DNA of 64,000 nucleotides from assembly GCA_051025295.1 (NCBI GenBank), contig JBMGJV010000014.1; one strand, given 5' to 3'. Source of the DNA: KBS-83 sp051025295 (GTDB taxonomy: Bacteria; Acidobacteriota; Terriglobia; Terriglobales; Acidobacteriaceae). This document shows positions 55,507 to 64,000 of this stretch, one piece after another. The translations under genes and the position numbers were made by a program. Positions within the stretch are counted from its first letter, which is position 1, and every line of letters starts with the position of its first letter. Under the pieces are notes generated by a model. The model was not told the DNA's origin, did no database searches, and saw nothing but the letters and a program-made list of their open reading frames with translations.

Positions 55507-56331
55507 ATGATGGCTGAGGATGTTCTACCTCGCAGCATCGATACCGATATCGAGACGCTCCAACGTGACGGTGTCGTCGCGCACAAAGGCGCATTTACGC
55601 GCGAGTTCGTCGAAGCAATGCGGGAAGACATGATGACGGCGTTCTGGGAGGCCATCCAGCATCCCGGGAGAGCCGTGAGCCGGGGCCCTCGTCGTTGGTA
55701 TGTAGAAGTACACCCTCAGGCGATCAGCGGGTTCACGGAAATGGTCACGCACCCGTGGTTCGTTGCAGTATGCGAGCGTGTACTCGGTTCGGAATACAAG
55801 ATCGTCGAGATTGGGTTCGACACGCCATTCCAGGGTGCGAAGGTGCAGCCCTGGCACCGGGACTTCCCGTCGCCTCCTGAATCGTATATCGACCATCGCA
55901 TCACCTCGCTCGCGTTCAATCTCACCGGCGTAGATGTCACGGAGGATATGGGCCCCTTTGAGATCGCTCCGGGGACGCAGTGGGATGACGGTCGAGCCTG
56001 GAACCACGAGATGTTTCCTGACAGGGAGCTGTGGCCGCGGTTCGAGGAGCGAGGCGTGCGGAAGTTTCCTCACATGGGCGACATGTCGTGCCGGTCGGCG
56101 CTGACGGTGCATCGCGGAACGCCCCATGCATCACCCATATCGCGCCCCGTGCTCGTCATTGGTGTCGACGCACCGGGTGCCGGTCATGACAAGCTGCACG
56201 ATCTGATGGTGACCGAGGACTTCTACTCGAGCCTCCCGGCACAGGTGCGCGAACACCTCATTTGTCGCACCGTTGAGAAACTTGTTCCCGTCACGCAGAA
56301 GCATGACATCGAGGGCTTGGTGATGGGCTAA
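55507..56331 (+). CDS. phytanoyl-CoA dioxygenase (PhyH) family protein
   Basis: The 274-residue protein is an Fe(II)/2-oxoglutarate-dependent oxygenase of the PhyH type. The facial triad shows as WHRD (His117, Asp119) and a distal His in LTVHRGTPHASP, followed by RPVLVIGVDAPG with the 2-oxoglutarate Arg. Relatives hydroxylate lipids or natural products such as ectoine. Two ATGs start the frame; no good Shine-Dalgarno is visible. It stands alone between non-coding stretches, which fits an acquired gene. The substrate is unknown. Confidence 0.87.
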   Translation: MMAEDVLPRSIDTDIETLQRDGVVAHKGAFTREFVEAMREDMMTAFWEAIQHPGRAVSRGPRRWYVEVHPQAISGFTEMVTHPWFVAVCERVLGSEYKIVEIGFDTPFQGAKVQPWHRDFPSPPESYIDHRITSLAFNLTGVDVTEDMGPFEIAPGTQWDDGRAWNHEMFPDRELWPRFEERGVRKFPHMGDMSCRSALTVHRGTPHASPISRPVLVIGVDAPGAGHDKLHDLMVTEDFYSSLPAQVREHLICRTVEKLVPVTQKHDIEGLVMG

Positions 56332-56622
56332 TCACTCGCATCCGCGAGTACGTCCGCACCGATTCGGCTCAACATTCGTCCGCACCAGAGAATCACGGTC
56401 CGCCACGCCCTGGATACGGCTGCGCGTAAGTAGCTCAGTCGCTGAACAGATTCTTCATTGGAAGCTGGACAACATGGGGACGGTGCGCTCACTCGTGCCC
56501 AGCTTCGCAACAGGCTTATCGTCGTCATTTCTGGATGCTGCCGCATGGATGGAAGGACGAGCTGTCTGCCGACCCGGTCGGAGCCGCTCACGCATCCAAC
56601 CCTCATCTTGTCAAAGATAGAT

Positions 56623-58137
56623 ATGGGTCACCAACACCTCTCCCGACGCGATCTCCTGAAGATCGCGGCTGCAGCCGGCGCGTACTCCCTCATCCCGGGC
56701 TGCAGCGCGATCAACAAAGCTGTGTCTCAAGGCAGTGGCGGCGCTACTTCGAAGTGCGCCAGCCTTGCGGACGTCGAACACGTCGTCATCCTGATCCAGG
56801 AAAACCGTTCCTTCGATCACTACTTCGGAAGCTACAAAGGCGTGCGCGGTTTTTCGGATTCATCGCGTGCCTACAAGCAGCCGTATCCGGCGAACACGGC
56901 CGCCTCACCTGCAGGCCTGCTCTATCCGTTTCACCTGGACAGCACCAAATGGAACGCGGCATGCACCCACGACATCGACCATAGCTGGATCGTGCAGCAC
57001 CAGAGCTGGAACAATGGCGCCAACGACGGCTTTGTGACGTCCCACATCCCCATCAATGCCAATGACGCAGTTCTCACGATGGGTTATTACACCCGCGGCG
57101 ACCTGCCGTACCTCTACGCTGTCGCCGATGCATTCACGGTCTGCGATAGTTATCACTGCTCAGTCATCGGACCGACCGACCCGAACCGCCTGTACACAAT
57201 GGCCGCGTCGATTGACCCTGGCGGCACGAACGGCGGTCCATTGCTGCAGACCCTTGTCGGGAACCGCCCTTCCCTCTATGGCAAGTTGACGTATACGACC
57301 ATGCCCGAGCAGCTTCAAACGCGTGGTATCTCGTGGAAGGTCTACAGCACGCCCGACCAGAGCATCCAGAGCGGCATTGTCTCTGACAATGTCCTCGCAT
57401 ACTTTAAGAACTTCCAGGATTCGTCCACGCAGCTTTACAAGAACGCGTTCGGTCCGCAGTTCCCGACGGATTTCGTCGCCGATGCGACCAGCGGCAACCT
57501 GCCGCAAGTCTCATGGATCATTCCGTCGGTCGTCGAATCTGATCACCCACCCTCGCCCTCGCTGCTTGGGGAGCTCACCCTCGCCACCATCATCAACGCT
57601 CTGACCTCCAACCCAGCGCAATGGGCGAAGACTGTTCTCCTCGTCACTTACGATGAAAATGGTGGGTTCTTCGACCATGTCGCGCCGCCCACTGCGCCGC
57701 CAGGTACGCCCGGCGAATACATCACGGGAACACCTGTACCCGACCCATCCGTGCTCGGCGCAATCAACGGACCGCTTGGCCTCGGCTTCCGAGTGCCGAT
57801 GCTGATCATCTCTCCCTTCAGCCGAGGCGGCTTCGTCTCATCGGATCTGTTCGACCACACCTCCGTGCTTCGTTTTCTAGAGACCCGCTTCGGCGCGGAG
57901 GTGCCAAACCTGACCGCGTGGCGTCGGTCCACAGTCGGCGACATGACATCGGCCTTCAACTTCGCAAAACCGGATACGTCCGTGCCTATACTGCCGGCGC
58001 TCAACGCCGCAGATCCCACTCTGATCACCGGCTGCATCGACGCGCTCACCGGCTCGGTCACGTATCCGATCTCTAACCCGCAAACGCTCCCCACACAGGA
58101 GGACGGCACTGCAATGCGCCCCACCTCCACCTGCTGA
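56623..58137 (+). CDS. Tat-exported phospholipase C / phosphoesterase family protein
   Basis: The 504-residue enzyme has a twin-arginine signal (SRRDLLKIAAAAG, residues 7-19) and a Cys at 27 in LIPGCS that may be lipidated. The phosphoesterase domain (PF04185 type, as in non-haemolytic phospholipase C and acid phosphatases) shows HVVILIQENRSFDHYFGSYKG, GPTDPNRLYTM, LLVTYDENGGFFDHVAPP and the C-terminal HTSVLRFLETRFG. It hydrolyses phospholipids or phosphate esters outside the cytoplasm. The ATG at 56623 is chosen because it opens the Tat signal. Confidence 0.9.
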   Translation: MGHQHLSRRDLLKIAAAAGAYSLIPGCSAINKAVSQGSGGATSKCASLADVEHVVILIQENRSFDHYFGSYKGVRGFSDSSRAYKQPYPANTAASPAGLLYPFHLDSTKWNAACTHDIDHSWIVQHQSWNNGANDGFVTSHIPINANDAVLTMGYYTRGDLPYLYAVADAFTVCDSYHCSVIGPTDPNRLYTMAASIDPGGTNGGPLLQTLVGNRPSLYGKLTYTTMPEQLQTRGISWKVYSTPDQSIQSGIVSDNVLAYFKNFQDSSTQLYKNAFGPQFPTDFVADATSGNLPQVSWIIPSVVESDHPPSPSLLGELTLATIINALTSNPAQWAKTVLLVTYDENGGFFDHVAPPTAPPGTPGEYITGTPVPDPSVLGAINGPLGLGFRVPMLIISPFSRGGFVSSDLFDHTSVLRFLETRFGAEVPNLTAWRRSTVGDMTSAFNFAKPDTSVPILPALNAADPTLITGCIDALTGSVTYPISNPQTLPTQEDGTAMRPTSTC

Positions 58138-58790
58138 AGCTCCGATGTGTCCTCGCAGATCGGCTTCGAGTTAGCCTAAGCAGATGGGTTGTCAGCCATG
58201 GATCTAAACGCAGGCAGGACGCGACTTGAAGACGATTGTTAAGTAGTCAGGGTAGAAGGTGAACCTTATCCTGTAACTCGTGTGAAACTAGTCGACGCTG
58301 GAGAGATGAGCTCTGCAAGTCTCAAGGTCGTCAGAACAGCCGTGGTAGTCGATCATCTTCAACGTAAGCCGAATATGAATCACGAACCATCCTTGTGTTA
58401 GCGGCACGAGTCCGATGGACTGGCTCAACCGCGCTGTAGAGTGGCCTGGCTTCCACCATGAGGCCCTCTTCGTTCAAGCACATCCCGTTAGAGCCCCCGT
58501 CGTCACACTTTCGATGTCGGGCCCGCGGAAGCCTATGAGTGGAGCGAAGCCTGTCGGTGCTGTTCCTCGCTCCACAAATCCTGTGCGTCAGTTTCCAGAG
58601 TGCTGCGTCTGTTCCTTTTTCAAGAGATCCTGTAGGCGCTCGACCGATTTCCGAGGTCGTTTTCCGGTGATCAGGAGACTGGTAACAACACCGGTCCACG
58701 CGGAGGTGTCGCCCAGCTTGCGCTCGCCCAATGTCTCTCCCATAGCGGCTGCGCGTTCGTATCGATGACCGGTTGCTAATCCAGCTCCTA
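58138..58790. other. long intergenic region without recognised features
   Basis: No convincing gene is seen in this 650-nt stretch. A 51-codon frame on the minus strand (58588-58743) has no known relatives and no ribosome binding site. The promoter of the giant protein lies at its right end. Confidence 0.5.
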
Positions 58791-58796
58791 TATACT
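58791..58796 (+). promoter_or_regulatory. -10 box of the SBBP-protein gene
   Basis: TATACT at 58791-58796 is a near-consensus -10 hexamer and excludes the upstream start at 58773. Transcription from about 58803 would leave a short leader before the TTG at 58833. Confidence 0.45.
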
Positions 58797-58832
58797 CGCG
58801 ATGACATTTTGCAAGTGTGTCTCTTTTCTGCC

Positions 58833-61800
58833 TTGAGGTGTGCCTTGGGTTCAAGACGTGCTGTTCTCGGTTTCGTTCTCTCTTTCATCGGTTTGCTACC
58901 CCTTACAGCACAGAACCCGTCACATTTGAGCAAGCGAATCGTTGAGAGCAAGCTGCCGATTGTGTTCGAGCCAGCTTCGACCGAATCTGCGGCTTCGAGT
59001 GTCGTCATTGGGCGTGTCCCGGGCGGAGCCGTGCGATTCCGGTCCGATTCAATCTCGATCGAAGCGGGAGAGACGTTCGGTCCATGGGAGATCAAGTTCA
59101 GTGGCGCGACGGGAGGAAACCCGAGACCCGCCGACCTAGAGACGAGCCAGACAAACTATCTGCTGGGCAAGGATTCAGCATCCTGGCGCACGCATGTTCC
59201 GAATTACGCCAAGGTCATCTACTCCAATCTCTACCCTGGCGTGGATGCCGTCTTCTATGGCAACGGAAGTCACCTCGAGCACGACTTCATCGTGAAGCCG
59301 GGCTCGGATTACCGTCAGATTCGTATGCACTTCAGCGCACCATCTCGGGTCCAAATCGGGAAAGATGGAGTGCTTGCGATCACTCGCGCGGGATCATCAC
59401 TCCAACTGGCTGCACCTTCCATCTACCAGAACGTGAATGGCGCACGCCAGAAACGGCAAGGTGCCTTCACCATCCTGGCTGACGGCGATGTTTCGTTCGC
59501 TGTTGCAGACTACGACCCCCACTTGGATCTGATCATCGATCCTGTACTCGACTTCTCAACCTACTTGTCCCCTTTGGGGTCGGCGGGACTGGCTGTGGCC
59601 GCGGACGCAGCCGGGAATACCTACGTCGCTGGATATGGCAGTCTGGGCTACCCGGTCACGGCCGGTTCCTTTGCCGGCTGTGCTTCCTGCACGTCCTCGA
59701 ACGTCGTCACTTTCGTCAGCAAACTGAGTGCAGACGGTTCGAAGCTGCTCTACTCCACAGTGCTCGGCGGCAACGAGTTCGCCCAGCCAACGGGTATCGC
59801 GGTGGACCGGAATGGCGACGCGATCGTCTCTGGCTGGACCGGATCAAATGACTTCCCTACCAAGTCGGGTCAGGCGATCCTGCCGCAGAACAACAACTAC
59901 GTTGGGTTTCTCGTGTCCCTGTCTCCGGATGGTTCGTCGCTCAACTATGGCACACTGCTCGGACCGAGCCCGACCGCCACCTACGCATTGATGACTTACG
60001 CGGCAGCAGTAGCCGTCGACACCTCTGGTAACGCATACGTTACGGGCGAGACAGGAGATGGCTTCTTCATCTCGGCAGGCGCGCTCAATCAAGCTGTCGC
60101 CAGTAATAGCAATTACGACGCCTTTGACGTGTTTCTTGCGAAGTTCAGTCCCATCGGAGCGCTGGTCTATAGCGCCGTCCTGGGCACGGCTGATCCGCAG
60201 AACGGGGGCGGAGGACCGATCGGCGCCTCCGCTATCGCGGTCGATGCTGTGGGTAACGCCTACGTCGCGGGCCAGGCAGGCACGCTGTGGCCGATCACCA
60301 ACGGCGCTTACCTGAGTCAAATCGCAGGGCCGATGCCGTACGCAACTCCGTTCGTGATGAAAGTCGCGCCTGATGCAAAGAGCGTTCTCTACTCGACCTA
60401 TCTAAACTACGCCTACAAGATCGCAGGCCTCTCGGTTCTCCCCGACGGCAACGTCTTCGTCGTGGGCAACGATGCCGGTGACACCTATCCCACGACCGCG
60501 GACGCCTTTGAGCCCAACAACGGGAAGAACGGCAGTGCCTTTCTTACTGAACTGAATGCAGCCGGATCGGGTCTGGCCTACTCGACAATGCTCTGCGGTG
60601 GACCCGGATTTGTGAATGGGATAGCCCTCGATGCAAAGGGCAATATCTGGCTGGCGGAGCAGATCTCGAACCCAGATTTTCCCCTTGTCTCTCCGCTCCA
60701 GGGTACGTTTCCGGTCGGCGCCATCAGTAACCAGCCGGCGTCAGCCCTGATGGAGTTGGACCCTTCGGGCAAAACGGTCGAGTTCTCCACGTTTCTGGGC
60801 GGCGCAGCACAGGGTTTCGCCAGCAGCGTTGCCGTGGACCCGAACCTGCGCGTCCACGTGACGGGTGCTGCCAGCTATGGCATGTACACGACGACCGGCG
60901 TCTACGCCGGCTCCGTCCCAGTCCCGGGGCCCGGCTATGCCGGATCGTTTTACCCCTACGCCGATGTCATCGATCCGACACTTCCTTCGGCTGCCCTGTG
61001 CGCACGTCCGAACGGCGGCCTGGATCTCGCCGCGGCGCTCGGCACCTCGACCGAGAGCAGATTGACAATCACCAGCTGCGGAGCCGAGCCCCTCTCGATC
61101 ACTGGCTTTAGCGCTTCCGAGAGCGACTTCTCGGTGCCAGCACCGGAAAACACCTGCCCGCCGACGCTGCCCGTCGGCCAGAGCTGCACGGTGAACGTAC
61201 GCTATGCACCCACTGTTGGAGGCCCTTCGAAAGCCACGCTTTCTATCGCGTCTAACTCGCCCATCCCGGCCATGCTGACGCTCAACGGGCAAGGCGTGAC
61301 TGCGCCCGTCCTGACCCTTTCTGCAAACTCGCTCACGTTTGGCCCACAACTGGTTGGCACCGAGTCGGCCCCGCAAACAATCAAGATTACAAATACCGGA
61401 AATGCGATTCTCAATGGGATCGGCTTCGGAGTCACGTTGACTGACGAAGCGGCGTTTCCACTCACCTACACATGCGATCCGTCGCTTGCTCCCGGTGACT
61501 CCTGCACATTCAGCGTCCAGTTCAAGCCGGTCGTTACCGGGACGACGAGCGGAACCTTGACGGTTGAAGGGACCGCTGCAGGCCTCTTCCAGCAGGTGAG
61601 TTTGTCGGGCACCTCGCCACAGACGCCTTTTACCTTCGGTACCCAGGCAGGCGGGAGTACGAGCAGTACTGTGCCAGCGGGCAGCACAGCCACCTATGCG
61701 TTGTCGATCAATCCCGCAGGTGGCTTCTCCGGTACCATCCAGCTCTCCTGCAGCAATCTCCCGATCAATTCCTCGTGCATCTTCAGCCCTGCGAGCCTTC

Positions 61801-62144
61801 CAGCTAGTGGTGGATCGCCAGTAAACTTCACCCTTTCCATTGCCACTCAGTCCAACACTGCCACCGCATCATGGCGCACAGAGAGGTTGGATCTCGCACT
61901 CGCCGGATTGATCTGCCTGATCCCCCTTGGGTCGAAGAGAAGGCGGGCCGTAGGGATGATTTGCCTCGGAGCTCTCGTTGTCATCGCTGGGGTCAATGGC
62001 TGCGGAGGCGGCGCCTCAGCCACAACAGGAACAACGACGCAGTCAGCGGCGAAGGTCTTCCCGGGCAACTACACCATCAATGTGCTGGCGTCTGATTCCT
62101 CGGGAAACAAGGCGACGCAGTCAGTCACGCTGATCGTTCAGTAG
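58833..62144 (+). CDS. giant secreted SBBP-repeat and choice-of-anchor D protein
   Basis: The 1103-residue product begins with an export segment (LGFVLSFIGLLPLTAQ). A conserved N-terminal domain follows (about 40-250, with YSNLYPGVDAVFYGNGSHLEHDF), then beta-propeller SBBP repeats (about 250-690) with recurring GNAYVTGETG, GNAYVAGQAG and NVFVVGN units. Two HYDIN/ASPM-like Ig domains (about 720-930, CTVNVRYAPT, CTFSVQFKP) come next, and an Ig-like end with a hydrophobic segment and a Cys-rich GVNGCGGG. It is probably a surface adhesin or scaffold. The TTG at 58833 is inferred because the promoter lies downstream of 58773. Confidence 0.85.
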   Translation: MRCALGSRRAVLGFVLSFIGLLPLTAQNPSHLSKRIVESKLPIVFEPASTESAASSVVIGRVPGGAVRFRSDSISIEAGETFGPWEIKFSGATGGNPRPADLETSQTNYLLGKDSASWRTHVPNYAKVIYSNLYPGVDAVFYGNGSHLEHDFIVKPGSDYRQIRMHFSAPSRVQIGKDGVLAITRAGSSLQLAAPSIYQNVNGARQKRQGAFTILADGDVSFAVADYDPHLDLIIDPVLDFSTYLSPLGSAGLAVAADAAGNTYVAGYGSLGYPVTAGSFAGCASCTSSNVVTFVSKLSADGSKLLYSTVLGGNEFAQPTGIAVDRNGDAIVSGWTGSNDFPTKSGQAILPQNNNYVGFLVSLSPDGSSLNYGTLLGPSPTATYALMTYAAAVAVDTSGNAYVTGETGDGFFISAGALNQAVASNSNYDAFDVFLAKFSPIGALVYSAVLGTADPQNGGGGPIGASAIAVDAVGNAYVAGQAGTLWPITNGAYLSQIAGPMPYATPFVMKVAPDAKSVLYSTYLNYAYKIAGLSVLPDGNVFVVGNDAGDTYPTTADAFEPNNGKNGSAFLTELNAAGSGLAYSTMLCGGPGFVNGIALDAKGNIWLAEQISNPDFPLVSPLQGTFPVGAISNQPASALMELDPSGKTVEFSTFLGGAAQGFASSVAVDPNLRVHVTGAASYGMYTTTGVYAGSVPVPGPGYAGSFYPYADVIDPTLPSAALCARPNGGLDLAAALGTSTESRLTITSCGAEPLSITGFSASESDFSVPAPENTCPPTLPVGQSCTVNVRYAPTVGGPSKATLSIASNSPIPAMLTLNGQGVTAPVLTLSANSLTFGPQLVGTESAPQTIKITNTGNAILNGIGFGVTLTDEAAFPLTYTCDPSLAPGDSCTFSVQFKPVVTGTTSGTLTVEGTAAGLFQQVSLSGTSPQTPFTFGTQAGGSTSSTVPAGSTATYALSINPAGGFSGTIQLSCSNLPINSSCIFSPASLPASGGSPVNFTLSIATQSNTATASWRTERLDLALAGLICLIPLGSKRRRAVGMICLGALVVIAGVNGCGGGASATTGTTTQSAAKVFPGNYTINVLASDSSGNKATQSVTLIVQ

Positions 62145-62603
62145 CGTATGTATACACGCGACATGCTCTGCAGGTCTTTAGGGCCGATCGGAGTTGAATC
62201 CGTACGTTCATTCATACCGATCAATCGCTCAGCAAAAACAACGCGGAGGAGGTGGCGCGAGTTTACATCAACCGCCGCACCGCAGGAATGGCTGGACGCT
62301 CGAGGCCACTCGTCGTGCTCTTACGACCATGGTCTGGCTCAGCACGGCGACACAGTGGGAAGGACTGGAAGCACATGCAGCTGGAGCACGATGGAGTCGG
62401 CACTCCGAGCCGCCAAAAAGGCTGCTGCGCGACGTTCGCGTCTCTGGGCTCTCCGAGATTTTCGGGCTGCTTGTTCGGCCGACTCAATGCGGAATCGTCT
62501 CTCACAAAATCGCGTAACCTTTGCTCGCGGCGAGGATCAGATCGGCAGACTGATCTGACTGGCTCTTGCATAGCGAGCTGCCGATCGTCGCGGGAGACTT
62601 GCT
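62145..62603. other. intergenic region with a small inverted repeat
   Basis: Open frames here have no recognisable product. TCAGATC (62537-62543) and GATCTGA (62552-62558) form a 7-bp inverted repeat close to the next gene. Nothing else is identified. Confidence 0.45.
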
Positions 62604-63395
62604 ATGACCAGGTGGATCGTTGCCGCTACGCTTAGCGCGCTGGCCCTCTCGGGCGGTGTGGGCGTGACTCAGGTACTTGCGCAGTCAGCGTCCACGGCTC
62701 TGCCGCCGCGCCCTGCGATCCTGGTGGAGTTGTTCACGTCGGAGGGCTGCTCGAGCTGCCCTCCAGCGGACGCCTTGCTGCGGGAGATCACGGGTCGTGA
62801 CACGGCAGCCAAGCAGCACTTGATCACGATTAGCGAGCATGTGAGCTATTGGGACTCCCTCGGATGGAAGGACCCTTACTCATCCGACGTCTACAGCAGC
62901 CGGCAGGATGCGTATCGCCAGCGGTTTGGACTCGAGAGCTCGTACACGCCGCAGATGGTCGTGAACGGCCGGGTGCCGTTCGTGGGCAGTGACCGCCGGG
63001 CGCTCGAGTCTGCGCTGGCGAAGCAGGCGAGTGTGAACGGGCTCGTGCTCCAGATCGGCAGCGCGGCAATCAGTGCGGGGCGGCTCAGCTTTACCTACAA
63101 GATCGACAACGCCGGCCTGCAGAACGGCCTCGACTTGAATGCGGTGGTCGTGGACGATTCTGATCACTCCAGCGTTTTGCGCGGAGAGAACTCTGGGCGG
63201 GAGCTGGTGCACGTGTCGGTAGCGCGTGTCTTCCTGGCGCTCGGGTCACTAACTCGCACCACGCCGGGCGAGGTGAACGTGCCGTTGCCACCCGCTACCC
63301 TGCGCACACTCAGTCCACACCGTCATCTGGTGCTGTTTGCGCAGGAGGCGGGTGCTGGGCCGGTGGCCGGCGTAGCCGCTGCGGTGCTCAGGTAG
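62604..63395 (+). CDS. DUF1223 thioredoxin-like secreted protein
   Basis: The 263-residue product has a signal peptide (residues 1 to about 26, ending VLAQ) and the DUF1223 signature LVELFTSEGCSSCPPAD with a CxxC pair, followed by SYWDSLGWKDPYSS and YTPQMVVNGR. The family has a thioredoxin-like fold and unknown substrates; periplasmic location is expected. GGGAGA lies 6 nt before the ATG. It is followed 20 nt later by an ECF sigma gene. Confidence 0.9.
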   Translation: MTRWIVAATLSALALSGGVGVTQVLAQSASTALPPRPAILVELFTSEGCSSCPPADALLREITGRDTAAKQHLITISEHVSYWDSLGWKDPYSSDVYSSRQDAYRQRFGLESSYTPQMVVNGRVPFVGSDRRALESALAKQASVNGLVLQIGSAAISAGRLSFTYKIDNAGLQNGLDLNAVVVDDSDHSSVLRGENSGRELVHVSVARVFLALGSLTRTTPGEVNVPLPPATLRTLSPHRHLVLFAQEAGAGPVAGVAAAVLR

Positions 63396-63414
63396 GATCG
63401 GGGCCGAAGGCCGT

Positions 63415-64000
63415 ATGACTCGAGCGAACCCACAGGAGCGAGTGCCGGCGACGGCGGAGGCGGAGCTGATCACGGCCGTTCTCGCCGGCGGCACCGAGCT
63501 GTTCCACACACTGATTCGACCCTATGAGTTGACCGTGTATCGCATGGCGATGTCGCTGATGCGCAACGAGTCGGACGCAGAAGATGTGGCTCAGGAGGCG
63601 TTCCTCAAGGCCTTTCGCAACCTTCCGCGCTTTCGTCGCGAGTCACGGTTCAGTACCTGGCTGATCAGCATCACGCTCAACGAGGCGCGGAGCCGACTTC
63701 GGAAGGCCAGCGCGCACCGCACCGAATCGATCGACGCCGACACGGACGAGGACAGCCGGGTATCGCCCACGCTGCTGCGCGACTGGCGCGAAATCCCATC
63801 GGAGACTCTCGAACGCGCTGAGGTTCGCGCACTGTTGCGTACGGCGATAGAGAACCTCAAGCCGCTTTACCGCGAGGTTGTGCTGTTGCGCGACATAGAA
63901 GAGATGAGCATCGAAGAGACAGCGTCCGTGCTGGCGATCACGCCCAACCTCGTCAAGGTCCGGCTGCACCGCGCGAGGACGATGCTACAGAAGGCCCTAG
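63415..64000 (+). CDS. ECF-family RNA polymerase sigma factor (3' end outside window)
   Basis: The 195 codons visible encode region 2 (LFHTLIRPYELTVYRMAMSL, then DAEDVAQEAFLKAFRNLPRF and STWLISITLNEARSRLRK) and region 4 (LLRTAIENLKPLYREVVLLR, then MSIEETASVLAITPNLVKVRLHRARTML), so it is a nearly complete sigma-70 family ECF factor. The stop lies beyond position 64000. GAAGG precedes the ATG by 4 nt. An anti-sigma partner would be expected next but is not in view. Confidence 0.93.
   Translation, partial: MTRANPQERVPATAEAELITAVLAGGTELFHTLIRPYELTVYRMAMSLMRNESDAEDVAQEAFLKAFRNLPRFRRESRFSTWLISITLNEARSRLRKASAHRTESIDADTDEDSRVSPTLLRDWREIPSETLERAEVRALLRTAIENLKPLYREVVLLRDIEEMSIEETASVLAITPNLVKVRLHRARTMLQKAL

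Noticed and set aside
58588..58743. 51-codon minus-strand frame in the long intergenic gap
   Set aside because: No ribosome binding site, no recognised family and no neighbouring partner; chance is a sufficient explanation at this length.
62148..62558. 136-codon frame downstream of the SBBP gene
   Set aside because: Three overlapping plus-strand frames of similar length exist here with Ser/Arg-rich random-looking products; none has a ribosome binding site or motif.

Overview
The window looks like chromosomal DNA from an acidobacterium, most likely family Acidobacteriaceae (Terriglobus/Granulicella-like). This rests on the GC-rich coding sequence, the acidobacterial character of a 16S rRNA fragment at the left edge, and families typical of that group: DUF4254, SBBP-repeat giants, CarboxypepD_reg proteins, PEP-CTERM, and a type IV pilus/T2SS-like cluster with a Gly/Ser-rich pseudopilin. 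Housekeeping genes dominate up to about 42.7 kb; the right third has more accessory genes, relics and long non-coding gaps. The species assignment is inference.

Layout. 1-1.76 kb: a truncated 16S piece, a 39-bp tandem repeat and a two-gene membrane-protein unit. 1.77-9.5 kb: aldo/keto reductase, then the translation block rpsP-khpA-rimM-trmD / rplS / rnhB, interrupted by an opposed VWA gene, followed by a PIG-L deacetylase and a secreted Cna-B-like protein. 9.5-12.7 kb: msrPQ (periplasmic methionine sulfoxide repair) and an APC permease. 12.8-17.7 kb: a 942-residue secreted PIG-L protein and a coiled-coil porin-like protein. 17.8-24.8 kb: tRNA-Lys, DUF4254, TPR, yvcK, a tannase-like esterase, rlmN and an M16 peptidase. 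25-28.7 kb: prepilin, lolA (with an intrinsic terminator inside its first codons), a phospholipase D-type synthase and a glycosyltransferase. 28.8-37.1 kb: a BNR-type secreted protein and a type IV pilus / type II secretion inner-membrane operon (pilC-pilB-pilM-pilN-pilO-pilP-like-pseudopilin). 37.1-42.5 kb: MFS exporter, HDAC-like enzyme, GDSL hydrolase, ffh, peroxiredoxin. 42.6-44.4 kb: initiator tRNA followed by a decayed integrative element (integrase with its catalytic centre deleted, plus an excisionase-like gene).

The most interesting block is the minus-strand operon from 52922 down to 44420: FHA protein, a 32-residue one-helix membrane protein, PP2C phosphatase with a transmembrane helix and predicted beta-helix sensor, membrane Ser/Thr kinase, a single 1106-residue protein fusing a SEDS glycosyltransferase (FtsW/RodA family) to a class B penicillin-binding transpeptidase, and a second FHA protein. 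Genes overlap by 4 nt or are a few nt apart. The content parallels the actinobacterial fhaA-fhaB-pstP-rodA-pbpA-pknA-pknB locus, but the two peptidoglycan enzymes are one polypeptide and the phosphatase and kinase have different extracytoplasmic parts. I infer a phospho-regulated cell-wall synthase module.

52.9-64 kb: a PEP-CTERM protein behind a near-consensus sigma-54 promoter, a DUF6982-like gene overlapping a fragment of an NAD-dependent epimerase, a phytanoyl-CoA dioxygenase-like enzyme, a Tat-exported phospholipase C-like protein, a giant SBBP/choice-of-anchor protein, a DUF1223 protein and an ECF sigma factor cut by the window end. Several transcription units have a TAnnnT hexamer 7-8 nt before the start codon and no usable Shine-Dalgarno, which suggests leaderless mRNAs.
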